Below, in pieces: positions 1-14,312 of a stretch of DNA of 64,000 nt. Made by a program: the position numbers and the translations under genes. The stretch comes from Vanilla planifolia (taxonomy: Eukaryota; Streptophyta; Magnoliopsida; Asparagales; Orchidaceae). A model generated the notes under the pieces. The model was not told the DNA's origin. It made no database searches and was given only the letters and a program-made list of their open reading frames with translations. The stretch spans positions 1,771,400-1,835,399 of the forward strand of contig JAIUJO010000071.1 of the NCBI GenBank assembly GCA_023846275.1, given 5' to 3'. Every line of letters starts with the position of its first letter. Position 1 is the stretch's first letter.

Positions 1-3000
1 TATGCATGTTAGAGACACTCATGGAAACAAACACTCATAAACATGCACTTCCACACACGCACAAACACATATATACACACACAAGTGAATGCACATGCAC
101 ACATGAACAAATATGCACATATATAAATATGAAGACTTACGCATGCACACATAAAAATACCACACAAACACTATGCCAGACATATGTACAAGCATGTTCA
201 TACATTCACACATGCACATACACAAAAACTCATGGACACACATGCAAAAACACACATAAACATAGTCTCACACCTACAAAAGCACACATATATACAAACA
301 CACGAACTTACAAACACACAAACTCACACAAGCACACACACATGCACACATGTGTGTGCTTGCACACACTAGAACACATAGGCATACACATGCAAAAAGA
401 TGAATACACATGCACTCTCATACACAAACATAGATACACATGCAAAATCACACACGTGTACACATACACATGCACACAATGAGAAATACACACACATGTA
501 CCCACATATATAAAGATGTGCCCACATGCATGCACACATGCACTCATGCACATACACACAAAAGCATGCACATAAGAGCATGTAAAAATTCACACACACA
601 TACGTGCATGTACACCCACTTACACACATCTGTATGTGTGCCCCAACACACACACACACACATGTTTGAAAACATATACATGCACACACAAACACATGCA
701 TACACACATCCCCTCCCTTACACGTGCACATACACACACACATAGATGCACATGCTCTCATTACAAACTCATTACATGCACATACATACACTTACCTATG
801 CATGCTCACATAAATATGCATATAGATACAAAAACACTTGCATAAACACACACACACAAACACACACAAAGAAACACACATGTAAATACACACTTATGCA
901 CAAATGGGTGTGTACACCTATACATGCACACACATGCACTCATACACAGTGCACACGAACATACACAAGTACTAGCACACATGCACACATGCACATACAC
1001 GTACACACACACACGTATGCACATGCTCACATACCAACACACACACATGCACACACACCCATCCACAGTTGCCCTCACACAGCCGCATACTCATTCATGC
1101 ACACTCACAAATGAACACACACACACGCATAGACATACACGCATGCACACATACCCCTATATACACACATCCACTCACTTACACAAACATATGCATACCC
1201 ATGTACACACACAAGCATAAACAAACATTTGCACAAAACAAAATCCCCAAATGCTTGCATGCATAAAGTCATGGGTACACACATGAAAATAAACATGCAC
1301 CTACACATGCACATGCACACACACACACACGTACACAGATAGAGGCATACATGCACATGCACACACACACCGACATATTTACACCAACAAGCACACATAA
1401 CCACACATGCACACCCACATGTGAACACATCCATATTCACACACAAAATGTTCTACATACAAAAAGTTACACACAAACACATGAACTTGCACATACGCAC
1501 ACATGCATTAGCACATATGCATGCACATACAAATACATGTACTGAACACACACATGCAAACACGTATATGCAAATGTTCATACACACATGTGACATGCAC
1601 AGATGCAAACATTCACACAGAAACATGCACAAATATGCACACACAAACAAACTTATAGGCACACACACACATTGACTAATTTGTGCATGCACTCACACAC
1701 ATAGATATGTGCATGCATGCAAATGCATGCACACATAGACAAACATGCACATGCACATACACACATACACACACACACACACCTAGAAGTGCACACATAA
1801 ACTCATGCACATCACACCCACTCACACACTCACATATCCATACACATACACACACAAATGTGCAAAAATATGTACACACATGTACACAACATGCAAACAC
1901 ATATGCATATGCACAAACAAATGTACACAAGCAGATGCACACACAAACACACGTGCACGCACAAAAGCATGCATGCACACATGCACTCACACATGCATAC
2001 ACATATACATATAGACACACACGTAGTCACACATGCTCACAGATGCATGCACACAATCATACATATGCACCCAAACACACATATGCACACTGATGCGTAT
2101 ACACACACATGCATTTTCATGCACACATTTAGGCACACAAAAAAGAACACATTACATGCACAAACACAATGGCACACACACATGAACACATAGACATATG
2201 CACATACACCTACATACACACATGTGCATGCACACACACATACAAGCATGCATGCACACTCACCCACACACACATGTGCATGCATGCACACACATACATG
2301 CACACATGCACACACACACACACACACCAACAAATATAACCCTCACACACACATGCATGTAGGCTGATGTGCACAAACATACACATGCACACACAAGTCA
2401 CAAACATAGATAAACATTCACACGCCTATGTACACATGCACATGCACATGCACGATACATACACATGCACGCAAACACGTGTGCACACATGCACACCTGA
2501 CTTTAGACACACAGAATCACACGCACACATGCATAGGAACATGTGCACACGTGTACAAACACACACACGAACACATAGACATATGCACACGCACCTACAT
2601 ACACACATGTGCATGCACACACTCACATATACAAGCATGCATGCACACTCACCCACACACACATGTGCATGTATGCACACACATACGTGCACATATGCAC
2701 ACACACACACAAAAACACATACACACACACACAAAAATATAACCTGCACACATGCATGTAGGTTGATGTGCGCAAACATACACATGCACACACTCATGTC
2801 ACAAACATAGATAAACATGCACACACCTATGTATACATGCACATGCACATGCATGATACATACACACATGCAAGCAAATGTGCACACATGCACACATAAA
2901 TTTAGACACACACAATCACGCACACATGCATAGTAACATGCACACAAATGTACAAACACACACAAGCACTTACATACACATACAATCACACACATGAATT

Positions 3001-4573
3001 CACACATATGATAGCACACATGCATGTAGCCACATGCACTCACACACACACACACATGCATACTACACACATATTGCACACTTGCACACACATGCTCATA
3101 AATGCACACACATATACACTCACATGCATGCATAGACACACAAGCCTACATAGGCACACATATGCACACACACACACACATACACACACATACATGCACA
3201 AGCAAACATGCACACCCACAATCACACATGCATGCATCTATGTACATGAATGCCTATACTCAAGAACACATGCACATACTCACAAAAATAGATATCCATG
3301 CACAAACACACACACATGTACACACACACCCTCCCACACACATCCACACACACACACACATGCATAGACATGCACACACCCACACATACACACACTTATG
3401 CACACACATGCATACATGTAGACACACATACATGCATATACAAATGAAGAAAAACATAAAAAAGTACTTGAACATGCAAATACCTTGACATGCACACACG
3501 CACACCCATGTTCACACACAAACATGTATAGACTCACACAAAGACAAAAACACATGCACATACACAAACGATCATGCACACTCATGCACACACACAAGCA
3601 CACACATACAAAGACACACACACGTGCACATACACATATATGCACATGCACACAGAGACACACGTGCATACACACAGACACCTGTATGCACACATCCACA
3701 CACTTGTTCACACAGACACGAACATACAAACTACATACACATGCATACTCCCACCAAAGCAAACTTACAAATGCTTATGCAGACTTGCACACACACATGC
3801 ATGCAAACTCAAACACACATGCACACCCACACACAGACATACATACAAACACACACAAATGCACTGGCATAAACACCCACACATAATCGTAAAAGTACAC
3901 TCACACAAACATAGAAAAATAAACACATGTGCACACAGATGCACAGAAATGCCAACACACTCATATGCATGTACACAATAATGTACACACTTGCACATAG
4001 ACACGCACACACATAGGAACACATGAGTACACTCACACACACTCATAGTCACCAAAATGCATTCACACACACATGCACATGCTCAAGTATGCCCACAAGA
4101 ATGCACATGCACATGTACCCACACACACTAACACATATAAACATGCACACACATGCATAAATGTACATAGACATGCATACACATGCATATGCACACACCC
4201 AAATGCACACATACACACACACACATATGCACAAGCACACATGCACACACATATAAAGATTTACCTAAATACACACACACATGCATAAGCACACACATCC
4301 ATAGGCAGACACAAAAACCCCCCACATACACATGCGCACATATGCCCACGAGTAGACAAATGTGCACACATGTACACACACATGCACATATACACACACA
4401 CACACACAAATGTGCACACAAAAAAGTGCATGCACAAACACACATGCACATACACACGCATATATATGCACCCACATGAACACACACACACATACACACA
4501 CAAGTATGCACAAATGCATGCATACACATAGAAATACACACACACACATGCACAAAAATGCATATGCATAAAC
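1..4573 (-). repeat. Degenerate alternating YR simple-sequence array, CA-strand up
   Basis: The stretch is made almost entirely of CA, TG and TA dinucleotides, with recurring words such as ACACACATGCACA and CATATGCACA. The top strand is CA-rich, so the TG-rich strand defined by the rest of the window is the minus strand here. Units are not uniform: short CA runs are broken by TGCA, CATA, AAA and CCC, so this is neither a clean microsatellite nor a fixed-length satellite. No gene is visible. Open frames cross it on both strands (for example 6-482 plus and 2426-3139 minus) but encode only His/Thr or Cys/Val/Met low-complexity peptides. The array continues past the left window edge. Its role is unknown; it is most likely non-coding, perhaps heterochromatic, DNA. 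Confidence 0.93.
2170..2945. repeat. Tandem duplication, ~390-bp unit, two copies
   Basis: Two adjacent, nearly collinear copies lie at about 2170-2545 and 2555-2945. Shared rare words set the period. TAGACATATG is at 2191 and again at 2576 (offset 385). The AAATATAACC block followed by a CATGCATGTAGG(C/T)TGATGTG block occurs in each copy. CACAAACATAGATAAACA also occurs in each. GCATAG(G/T)AACATG is at about 2532 and 2929 (offset near 397). The copies differ by point changes and by CA-run length, roughly 10% by eye. This is a segmental duplication inside the array, distinct from single-dinucleotide slippage. Exact borders cannot be fixed because the flanks have the same composition. Confidence 0.8.
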
Positions 4574-4585
4574 ACATATATATGT
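4574..4585. other. Orientation switch point of the array (palindrome ACATATATATGT)
   Basis: Immediately left of this 12-bp perfect palindrome the top strand is CA-rich; immediately right it is TG-rich and stays so to the window end. The reverse complement of the left flank does not match the right flank beyond a few bases (right flank begins AATGACATGTAGG). So this is not a long fold-back palindrome but a junction of two oppositely oriented array blocks. An inversion breakpoint is the simplest reading; an assembly join inside repeats is an alternative. Confidence 0.75.
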
Positions 4586-5103
4586 AATGACATGTAGGTT
4601 TGTTTATGTGCATGTGCATATGCAAGTTTTGGTGTTAAGCAAGAAAGTAAGTATATGTATGTTTGTGTATGTTTATGTTTGCACGTGTGTATGTTTGTGC
4701 ATGCATGTACTTGTGTGTGTTCATGTGCATGTTTTTGTTTTTGTGTGGGTGCTAGTTTATGTTTGTGCATATGTGTTCATGTGTGTGTTGGTTTATGTTC
4801 ACGTGCACATTTTTGTACATGTGTGTGTGTGCTCTTGTGTGTGTGGATGCATACAAGTGTGCTTGTGTGTGCACATTCATGTACGTGTGCTTGTACACAT
4901 TTGGGTAAGCATAGATGTGTGTGTGTTTCTATGTGTGCATGCGAGTTTTTGTGTGTGTCTATTTATGTGTTATATTAGTAGGTGTGCATGTGTGTAGATG
5001 TGTGCATGTGTGTGTGTGAGTTCATGTACTTATCTTTGTGTGCACTTAGAAGTATGTATTGATTTTGTGTGTTTTTATGTGAACATATGTGCTTATGTGT
5101 GTA

Positions 5104-5117
5104 AGAGAGAGAGAGAG
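5104..5117. repeat. (AG)7 microsatellite
   Basis: A short perfect AG run inside the TG array, preceded by GTA and followed by CATATGCATGC. It stands out as a non-YR dinucleotide repeat in a tract otherwise dominated by alternating pyrimidine-purine steps. Confidence 0.9.
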
Positions 5118-8100
5118 CATATGCATGCATGTTCTTGTTTGATTGTGTATGCATGTGTACATGCTGGTATGTGTGGGTGCATGTGTGTGGATGTGGGCAT
5201 GTGTAACTATTTGCATGCAAGTTTATTGGTCTATATGTGTGTCTATGTGCTTATTATGCTTACACACATGTGTATGTTTGTGTTTGTGTGCATGTGTGTG
5301 TGTGTTTTTGTTTGTGAACATATTCATATGGGTGTGTGCATGTATGTGTGTATATATTTGCATGTGTGTGCTGCATATGTGTGTGCATTTGTATGCAAAT
5401 GTACACACCTATGTATGGATGAATATATGAGTGCAGGTGTGTGTGGGTGTATCTATCGTGTGTTCATGTGCATGCATATTTTTGTGTGCATGTACATCTT
5501 TGTGTACACCATACATATGTTTATGTGGGTACAAGTGTGCTTCTATTTGTGTGTGTCATTTGCATGTGCATGCATTCCTCTATATATGTTTGTGTATGTG
5601 TGTGCAAACGTGTGTTTGCATTTGTGTGCACACATGCACAGGTGTGTGTTCATGTTTGTGTGCATGCATACATATTTGAGTGCATTTGTGTGTATTGTGT
5701 GCGTGGTATGTGCCTACTTGTGTGTGTTTGTGTGAGCATATGTGTGTATGTATAGCACATATGCATGTGTGTGTGTGCATGTGTGTATTCTTGTGTATGT
5801 GTGTGTATGCATGTGTGTTTGTGTGTATGTGTGTGCATGTGTGTGTATGTGGGCTTGTATTGGGGTGTGTATCTATGCTTACATTTGAATGTGTGCCCTT
5901 GTGCATGTGCATTTGTGGATGAGTGCATGCCTGTCTATGTGTTTTATGCTTGTGTGTGTATGCGTGTGAGTATGCATGTGTATGTGTGCACATGTATGTG
6001 TGTATGCATGTGTGTTTTATTGTGTGTGCACTGGTGTTGTGTGAGTGTGTTTGTGCATATGTGCACGTGCTTGTTTGTGTGCATGTGTTCATGTGTATGT
6101 CCAATCATATACACTTATGCATGCATGTGTGCGTACATGTTTGGGTGTGTGTGGCTACGTGTGTGCGAGTGTGTGTGTGCATGTGAGTATGTGTTTATGT
6201 GTGTGTATGTGTACGTTGGTGTGTGTGCATCCATTTGTGAGTGTGTGTACATGTATGCATTAGTGTATATACATGTGTGAGTGTGGATGCACGTGTGTGT
6301 GCATTTTATTTCTATGCTTTATGAGCACGAGTGTGTGCATGCCACTACATGTGTGTGTGAATGTGCATGTGAATGTGTGTCCATTTGTGTGCTTGTTTAT
6401 GTCTATAAGCATATTTGTTCGCATATTTGTGTACTACACCCATGTGTGTGTGTGTGTATCTGATTATGTTTGTGTGTGTGCATGTGCATGCATGAGCATA
6501 TGCATGCATGTGTGTATGAGTGCATGTGTGTGATTATGTGTGTGCACATGTGTATGTATTAATGTGTGTGTCTGTGTGCATGTGCATTTGTGGTTATGTG
6601 CATGCATTTTTGCACATGTGTATGGGTGTGAGTGTTTATGTGCTTGTTAGTGTCTAAGTGCTTATTTATGTGTGTGTGTGTGTGTATGTGTGTGGGTTTG
6701 TGTGTGTGCATGTGAATGTGTCTTATTCAAATGTGTAAGCATGTTTATATGAGTGTGTGTGTGTGTGTACATGCATGCATCTTTTGTGTGTGTGTGTGTG
6801 TGTATATGTGCATCTATGTACATGTATGCATGTCAGGCATGCTTGCAAACGTGCAAGTACGAGTCTGTGTGAGTGTGTGTGCAAGCATGCATTTGCATGG
6901 GTGTGGATGTGGTTGTATCTATGTGTATGTGTATGTATGTGTGCATGTGCATATGTGTGCAAAAGGTTTTATGCATGTGATTGTGTTTTGTGCATGTGTG
7001 CATACATATGTGTCATGTATTTATGTACATGTGGGTGTGTCTACATGTGTTTGTACTATGTGTCTGTTATTTCATGCATGCATGCATGTGTTTGTGTGCA
7101 TATGTGTGCATGTGCAGGCATGTTCATGCATGTGTATGTGTACATGCATGTGTTTGCATGTTTGTGTGTTTGTGTGTGTGTTTGTATTTGTGAGCATGTA
7201 TGTTTATTTGTGTGCTTGTGCATATGACTACATTTGTGCATGTGAGCATTTTTTAGTGTATGCATGTGAGTGTATATGTATGTGTGTGTGTGCCTATGCA
7301 TTTGTTTGAATGTTTGTGTGCATGCGTGTGCGTGTGTGCTTACGTGTCAATTTGTTTTAACATGCATGTGTGTGCATGTGGATGCATGTATGTGCGCATG
7401 TGCATATGTTTGCATGTCCATGCATGTATGTGTGAGTGTTTGTCCTTGTGTGTGTATGTCTATACACTTTATGTATGTCTATGTCTAAGTGTGTATACAT
7501 GGGTGTGTGTGTATGTGTGTAACCATGTGTATGTGAGTCTGTGGTTGGGCGTGTGTGGGCACTTGAGCATGTGTATTTGTGCATTTGTGTGTGTGTGCTT
7601 CTGTGTGTGCATCTATGTGTGCATGTGTTCGTCTCTGTGCGCTCATGAGCGAGTATTGGTGCATGTTTGGGTGTTGGTATTCTTATGGGTGTGCATGATG
7701 TGAATGTGTGTGTCTTTGAGTGTGTTTGCATGTGTGTATATACATGGTGTGTGTGTGTGCATTCGTGCATGTGTGTGTATGTGTGTATGCTTAGTTTTTG
7801 TGTATGTATGCATGTTTGCATGTTTCTATGTTCTATGAATGTCTGTGCATACCAATATGCATGTGTGCATGTCTATCTATCTATGTGTGTGTGTGTATCG
7901 GTGTATGTTTTTGTGTGTGTTGTTTGCACATTTGGATGCATGTGTGTCTTGTTATGTGTGTGTGCATGAGTGTGCCTACGTGGGTGCATGTGTTAGCATG
8001 TGTGTCCATGTGCATGTGCATGTGTGCTGCTCTATGTGAGTGTGCATGTAGTTGTGTGTGTGTGCATATGTTCATGTGGCTATGCAAGTGCATGTGTGTG

Positions 8101-11100
8101 TGGATATATGTCTACATGCTTGTGCATGTGTGCATGCATGTTTATGTTTGTGAGTGGGGGCATGTGTGTGGCTTTATGTGTGTGTGTGTGTACATGCATA
8201 CATTTGTGTGTGTTTATGTGCTAGTGTACTCATGAAAATATGCGTATTTGTGTGTGTTCATGTGTTTGACTATTTGTGTGTGTGTGTGTGTGGATGTGCT
8301 TGTATGAGTGAGTGCATGTGCATGTGTGTTTACACGGAGGCACATGTGTGTGTGGATGCATCTATGTGTTTATTTGTGTGCATGTGCATGTATATGATTA
8401 TGTATGTGTGTGCGCATGTGTGCATGAGTTTTTATCTGTCTGCATGTTTGTGTATGTGCATGTGTTTGATAGTGTGTATGTCCATGTATTAGTGCGTGTG
8501 TGTGTGTATGTGGACATGTGTGTGCAAGTTTGTGTGGTAGTGTGCCCATATGTGTATATGCATGCTTGTGTGTGTTTGCATACATGTGTGCTTATGTGTA
8601 TCCATGTATGTGTGTGTGCACTATCTTGTGTGTGTTTGTGTTTGTGTGCTCACATGTACATGTTCATGCATGTGTGTGTGTGTATTTTTGTGTGTTTGTG
8701 AGTTTGTGTGCACATGAGTGCATCTGTCTTCATGTGTTTGTGCATGCATGTGGGTGCATGTGTGTGTTCTTCTATGAATGTGTGTATATGTGCATGTGTT
8801 TGGGTGCTTGTGCATATGTGTGTGTGCATGCACGTGTAAGTGAACATGTGTGTGTGCTTGTGTGATAAGATGTGTGCATGTTTATCTGCATGTATGTGGT
8901 TATGTGCATGCATGTGTGTGTGTACCTACATATATGCAAGTGTGTGTGGGTGTCTATATGCATATTTTTCTTGTGTGTTTATGTATTTGTGAGTATGTGC
9001 ATGCATGTGCATGTCTGTGTGTGCATGCATTCATGTGTGCATGGTTGGGTGTGCTTGTCTATTGGTGTGTATGTGTGATTGTGTGCACACATATGTATGT
9101 GTTATGTGTGTGTATGATCATGTCTATGTATAGTGTGCATGTGTGAGTGTGTGTCTATCATTTCTATGTGTATGTGTGTGTCTGCATTCATTTATGCAGA
9201 CACACGAATGTGTATGTGTCTATGTGTGCATCTTTGTATGTGCAAATGTGTGTATGCAAGTGTGTACATGCATGCATGTGTATGTGTGCATGTGTTTATG
9301 CATTTGTGTGTGCGTGTGCAATGATGTACACAAGTGTATGTTCGTGTGTGTGTGTGCACCTATGTGTGTGTGTGTGTGTATGCATGTGCATATACATGTG
9401 AGTGTGTGCATGTGTGTGTGTGCATGCAAGTGCATGTGTGTGTGTGTAGATGCACATGTTTATGTGTGTGTGTGAGCACACATTTGTGGTCACATGTTTG
9501 TGTGCGTGTTTATGAATAGTCATATGTCTGTGTGTGCACAACTGTGTGTGTGTGTGTGTGTGCATGTGTCTCCATGTATGTGTATAGAAGCATTTGTGTG
9601 TATTCATATGGCTAAATGTGTGGGTGCCTAGGTATGTGCATGTGTGTATGTGTCTATGTGCATGTGTGTGTGGGTTTGTGTTTGTGTGTGCATATGTGTA
9701 GGTGTACTTGTGTGCATGCATATGCGTGTGCATGTGTACGTGCATGGGTGTTGTGTGTCTATGTGTGATCATTTCTATGTTTGTATGTGTCCATGTGTGT
9801 ATGCATGTGCATGTTCATGTGAGTGGGCATGTGTGTTTGTAAGTGTCTATGTATGTTTTTATGTGTGATTCTATGTGTGTGTGCATTTGTTTCTGTGTGT
9901 TTGAGTGCATGCATGTGTTTGTGTGTCTGTGTGGGTGCATGTGCATGTATGTGCATGCATGTGAATATACATGTTTGTTTTCATGCATGTAAATGTGTGT
10001 GTGTATGTGTGTGTGTGCATATGTAGTTGTTGTGCGTGTATGGTTGTGTGTGCTTGTGCATGTGTGCAAGTGTGTGCATGTGTGTATGTGTGTGTGTATA
10101 CATGTGTGTGCATGTGAGCATGTGTATGTACTTCTGTGTGTGTGTGTTTTTGTGTGCATGTGTGTGTGTGTGCTTGTTTTAGTGCATGTGCATGCAAGTG
10201 TGTTTGGGTGCACATTAGTGTGTGTGTGTGTCTGAGTGCTTGTGCAGGTATGTACATGTGTGCATTTGTTTATGCATGTGTGCATGTTTGTGTGTTCATA
10301 TGATTGTGTGTGCATGCCTATGTGCAAGTGTTATGTGCCTTCATGTATGTGTATATTGGTATGTTTGGATGTTTATGAGCTTGGGTTCATTTGACTACAA
10401 GTGTGGGTGTGTGTATGCATGTGTATATGTGTGCATGCTTGTGTATATGTGTGTGAGTATGCATGCAAGAGTGTGCATGTGTGTTTACATGTGTGTGTTC
10501 CTCTCTGTTTATGTGTGTGCTTTTGCATGAATGTGTTTGCATAGTGCATGTGTGTGCGTTTGTTTGTGCGTGTGTGTTGGTACATAGGTGTGCATTTGTG
10601 TGCTTACATTCATGTGTGCATGTGCTAGCACGTGTTTACAAGCATGTGTTTGTGTGCTTATATAGGGGTGTGTGTGTGTGTGTGCACACATACCAATGTG
10701 CACATGTGCTTGTGTTTATGTGTGCCCATGTCTGAATGACTGCATGTCTTTTTGTGTGAGTGTATTCTACTTTGTGCATATGTGTGTGTTTGTAAGTGTT
10801 TGTGCATAAGTGTGTGAGCAACATGTGAGTGTGTGTACATATGCATGTGTATGTGTGTGAATGCTTGTACTTGCACATGTTTGTGTGCATGATTTTGTTA
10901 ATGTGTGTGTATGCTTGTATATGTGTATATATGCATGTGTGTGAAATGCGTGGAAGATTCTTATGTCTAGGCTTCATCATGTGTTTCTGGGTGCATGCAC
11001 GTTTCCTTCACTGCATGCATTTGTGTGCATGTCAATGTTTGTGTGTGCATGTGTCTGTGTATTTGTGTATGTATGTCCATTTGTGTGTGTGCATATGTGC

Positions 11101-13433
11101 ATGCATTTGCGTATTTGTGTGTGCACATTATGTGTATGGTGTGTGCATGTGTGTTTTCTTGTCTGTGCATGTGTGTATACATGTTTGTGTGATTAAGTGC
11201 ATGTTTGTGCATGTACATGTGTTTTTGCATAAACTTGTCTATATGTGTGTGCATATGTGCATCTATAAGTATGTGTGCATGTGCTTGAATGTGTGTGTGT
11301 GTGTACATGTGAAAGTGTGTGCACAAGTGTTTCCGTATGTGTGCATGGATACACATGTGTGTGAATATGTGTGTATTTTCTTTGAGAGTGTATTTATTTG
11401 TCTGGATCTGTGTGTGTGTTTGTCTTTCGATGCATGTGTCTTTTTTCATGCGAGTTAAAGATGTGTGTATGCTTGTGTGCTTATGTGCATGTGTGTGTAC
11501 ATGTATGGTTATGGGTGTGTGGGTGCATGCATGCCTCGTGCTTGTGTCTTATTGGGCATGTGCATGTCTGCCTATGTGTGTGCATATATGTGTACGTGTA
11601 TGTATGCATAAGGTGCATCTATGTGTGCTTGTGTACCTATATGTGTATGTGATCGTGCATGCGTGCTTATGTAGGAGTATGAGTGTGTGTGTGTGTGTGT
11701 ATTTGTTTACATGTCTATATACATGTGTGTGATATGTGCATGTGTGAGCATGTGTGTGCCCACGTGTGTGCATGTGTATGCGTACAGGTGTGTACGTGTG
11801 CACGTAAAATTTTATGTGTGAGTGAGTGCATCTACATGTGTGAGTTTGTGTGCATGTGTGGGTGCACGTTAGCTTTTGTGGGTGTGTGTCATGTGTGTTC
11901 CTATGTCTGTGTGCATATGTGTATGTGTAAATACATGTGTGTATGCATGTGCATGTGTATAGGTGTGTTTGCATGTTGGAGTGTGTGTGCCTATGTGTGT
12001 ATGTGTGTGGTGTGAGTGCATGTGCTTGTATGTACATGCATGTGTGTGTTTGTGTATATGTGTATGTACAAGCATGCGTGTGTGTATGCACATGTGTGTC
12101 TGTGTGTGCAGGCGTGTGTGTGAATGCAAGTTTGTGTATGTGTGCGTGCATTACCATGTGTGTTTCTCTTTGTGTATGCATATGCATAAGTACATGTGTG
12201 TGTGCATGTGTGTCAAGTTGTGAGCATGTGTGAGGGATGGTGTGTCTGTGTGCATGTAGGTGCATTTGTGTGGGTACATGTGCATGTTTGTGTATTTGCA
12301 TTTGTGTGTGTGTGCATCTAAGTGCATGAATGTTTGTATGTGTAACTACATGTGCATGTGGTGTGTGCATGAGTGGGTTTATTTGGGTTTATGTGAGTTT
12401 AAGTGATTGTCCATGTGTGTGAGTGTGTCTATACATGCATGTGTGTGTGTTCACGTAAGTGTATGTGTGCATGCGAGTTCATGTGTGTGTTTGTGTATGT
12501 ATGCATGCGTCTGTGTGTATGTATTTTTTTTGAATGCACACATGTGTGTGTGTGTGCATAGTTGTGTGTGTTTTTATGCATGTGTGTGTGTTTGTGTGCA
12601 CATGTGTCTATGTGGTTGTATGCGCATGCATGTATGCATGTGTGTATGTGTGTGTGATTGCATGTGTGTGTGTGTGTGCATGTGTGTTCATGTATGTATC
12701 TATTTTTATGTGTGTGTGTGTAGGCTTATGCATATGCATGGACATGTATATGCATGTGCTTGTGCATACATGTGTGTGTGTGCTTTTGTGTGAGTGGGTA
12801 CATGTATGTGTGTGCTTTGATGTTTATTTGTGTGTGCGTGCACGTGAATATATGTGTGTACCTATGTGCATGTGTGTTCTTATGTGTGCATGTGTAGGTG
12901 GGTGTACATGTGCATGCCATGCAAGTGTGCAAGAATGCTTGTGCATGTGCAAATGTGTTCCTTGGTGTGTGTGTGTGCATGTGCACACACTTGTGTTTGT
13001 ACATGTAGGTGTGTGTTTGTTTGCTTGCATGTGTTCATGTATGTGTGTGCATGTGCACATTTTTGAGTGTTTGTGTGCATTCATAGATTTTTGCATTTGT
13101 GTGTGTGTGTGTGTTTGTGCATGTATAAGTATATGTGTCTATGGGTGTGCATGTGCATATGTATACATGTGCTTCTGTGTGTGTTTGTGTGTATGGGGTG
13201 AGTCTTCTTATACATTCTTGTATGCATGTGTGTGCATGTGTGCACCTTTTTGTGTAAGCATGTGTGTATATTTTTGCACACATGTATGAGTTGGTGGTCG
13301 TCTTTGTGTATGAGTGTGTTCATATGTGAAGGTCCACACAAGTGTGTGTGCATACTTGTGTATGTATTTGAGCATGTGTGTGAGCATGTTTATTAGTGTG
13401 TGTGTGTGTCTATCAGCATGAGTTCAAGTGCTT

Positions 13434-13520
13434 GTGTACATGTATGTTTGTGTGTCTAAGAGTACATAAGTGTGTGTGTACATGTATGTTTGTGTGTCTA
13501 AGAGTACATAAGTGTGTGTG
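13434..13520. repeat. 42-bp tandem duplication
   Basis: The word CTAAGAGTACATAAG occurs at 13456 and 13498, and the whole 42-bp segment beginning GTGTACATGTATGTTTG is repeated without visible mismatch before the flanks diverge. The near identity suggests a recent local duplication compared with the diverged surroundings. Confidence 0.88.
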
Positions 13521-14280
13521 TGTGCCTATATGTACTTTTACATGTTTGTGTGTGTTGTGCATGTGCATGTGTGCATGCATTTGGGTCTTAGTATGTTTGT
13601 ATGTGTGCATGTGTGTGTGGGGGCACACAAATGTGTATATGCATGAGTGTGTGTTCATGTTTATGTGTGTGTTTTCATGAGTATGAGTGTGCATGTTCAT
13701 GTGTGTACTTATATGTATACATGTTTTTTAGTGCATGTGCATATGTTTGTGTGTGTGTGTATGTGCATGTATGTGTGTGTGTGTGTGTGTGAGTTTGTGT
13801 GTGTATGCCTTTGCATGCAAAGTTTTTTGGATGCATGTGTGTATGTGAGAAAGTGTGTGTGCATGTGTGTATGTGTATTCCTGTTTATGCCTATGCATGC
13901 ACACACATGTGTGCTTATGAGTAGGAGGGTGCATGTGTGTGTGTTGATGTGTTTGGGTGTGTGTGTGTATGTGTATTCATAACTAGATGTGTATGTGTGC
14001 ACGTGTCTATGTGCGTGTACACCTGAATGCATATGCGAGCATGTGGTTGTTTGTATGTGTGTGTGTGAATGTATGTGATTGTGCTTGTGTGTGCATGTAC
14101 ATGCATAAGCGTATGCATGTGTTTGCATGTACATGTGCTTGTGTTCACATCTATGTAGGTGTGTGCATTTGCATGTGTTTGTGTGTATGTGTACATGTGC
14201 ATGCACGTTTGTTTGTGTATGCATGTGTGTGCATGCATGTCCTTATGCTTATGTGTTTTTGTGCATGCATTTGTGCACGT

Positions 14281-14312
14281 GTGTGTGAGCACACATGTGT
14301 GTGAGCACACAT
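14281..14312. repeat. 16-bp direct repeat containing palindromes
   Basis: The unit GTGTGTGAGCACACAT occurs twice in direct succession. ACACATGTGT is formed at the internal unit junction and again at the right edge, so the block can pair within a strand. Confidence 0.85.

Noticed and set aside
4400..4760. Long fold-back inverted repeat centred on the strand flip
   Set aside because: The reverse complement of the left flank does not align with the right flank beyond the 12-bp palindrome and trivial TG/CA similarity.
13434..13520. CRISPR-like repeat arrangement
   Set aside because: There are only two directly adjacent copies with no unique spacers, in a eukaryotic simple-sequence context.
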